Shown in pieces: positions 63,967 through 64,000 of a stretch of 64,000 nucleotides of DNA. The stretch covers positions 1 to 64,000 of the forward strand of contig CAWIJO010000019.1 of assembly GCA_963836355.1 (NCBI GenBank), read 5' to 3'. The notes under the pieces were generated by a model that saw only the letters and a list, made by a program, of their open reading frames with translations, ran no database searches and was not told where the DNA came from. Each line of letters starts with the position of its first letter. Position 1 is the first letter of the stretch. The position numbers and the translations under genes are program-made. The stretch is from Palsa-506 sp963836355. GTDB lineage: Bacteria > Actinomycetota > Actinomycetes > Streptosporangiales > Streptosporangiaceae.

Positions 63967-64000
63967 CGTCATCCGGAAGTCGAGATGCGCGGGGAGTGCG

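Overview
This is about 64 kb of very GC-rich DNA from an actinomycete. Gene density, GTG/TTG starts, near-total G/C at third codon positions, the actinobacterial tadA-associated gene, a SigE-type ECF sigma factor and an Ngc-type N-acetylglucosamine transporter all point to a filamentous soil actinobacterium. I cannot place it more precisely from sequence alone.

Left part (1-16.8 kb) is an accessory region packed with nested mobile DNA. After a RibD/DHFR-like reductase and an FKBP isomerase come an IS3 remnant cut by an IS982-like element, then an IS110-family transposase gene. A group II intron sits in that gene at 4600-12736, and joining its flanks restores the IS110 reading frame. The decayed intron reverse-transcriptase gene is itself split into three pieces by two different serine-recombinase elements (about 6282-9449 and 9611-11864). 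The second element has clean junctions: removing it restores the canonical reverse-transcriptase motif, and joining its ends creates a perfect 48-bp palindrome across which the recombinase frame stays open. A DUF6220-plus-histidine-kinase pair follows. A 3' fragment of a tRNA-Ser(GGA) gene at 16771-16826 looks like the right attachment scar of an integrated island.

Middle part (17-43.7 kb) is rich in ABC exporters and signalling. It holds a PadR-ABC operon with a palindromic operator, a MacAB-like exporter with a lipoprotein and a divergent OmpR-type two-component pair, an adenylate-cyclase-like gene, and a second exporter (frameshifted) with a NarL-type two-component pair. A second copy of the DUF6220-histidine kinase pair lies in opposite orientation to the first, 21 kb away. 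Then come a cupin, an asparagine-synthetase-like gene, a DUF5715-like peptidase and further transposon and permease debris.

Right part (43.7-64 kb) looks like core chromosome: tRNA-Ser(CGA), tadA and its partner, small membrane and PH-domain proteins, tRNA-Ser(GCT), an acyl-CoA ligase, an ECF sigma factor, a MauE-like redox pair, an AAA ATPase, a CtaG-like protein and tRNA-Ser(TGA). It ends in an amino-sugar uptake locus: MsiK-type ATPase, GlcNAc-type kinase, RpiR regulator, SIS-domain protein, lipoprotein NgcE and permeases NgcF/NgcG.

Many otherwise convincing genes (ABC ATPases and permeases, the cyclase, the Asn synthetase, transposases) carry single-base frame changes. Both real decay and assembly indels are possible, and this affects how the genes should be read.
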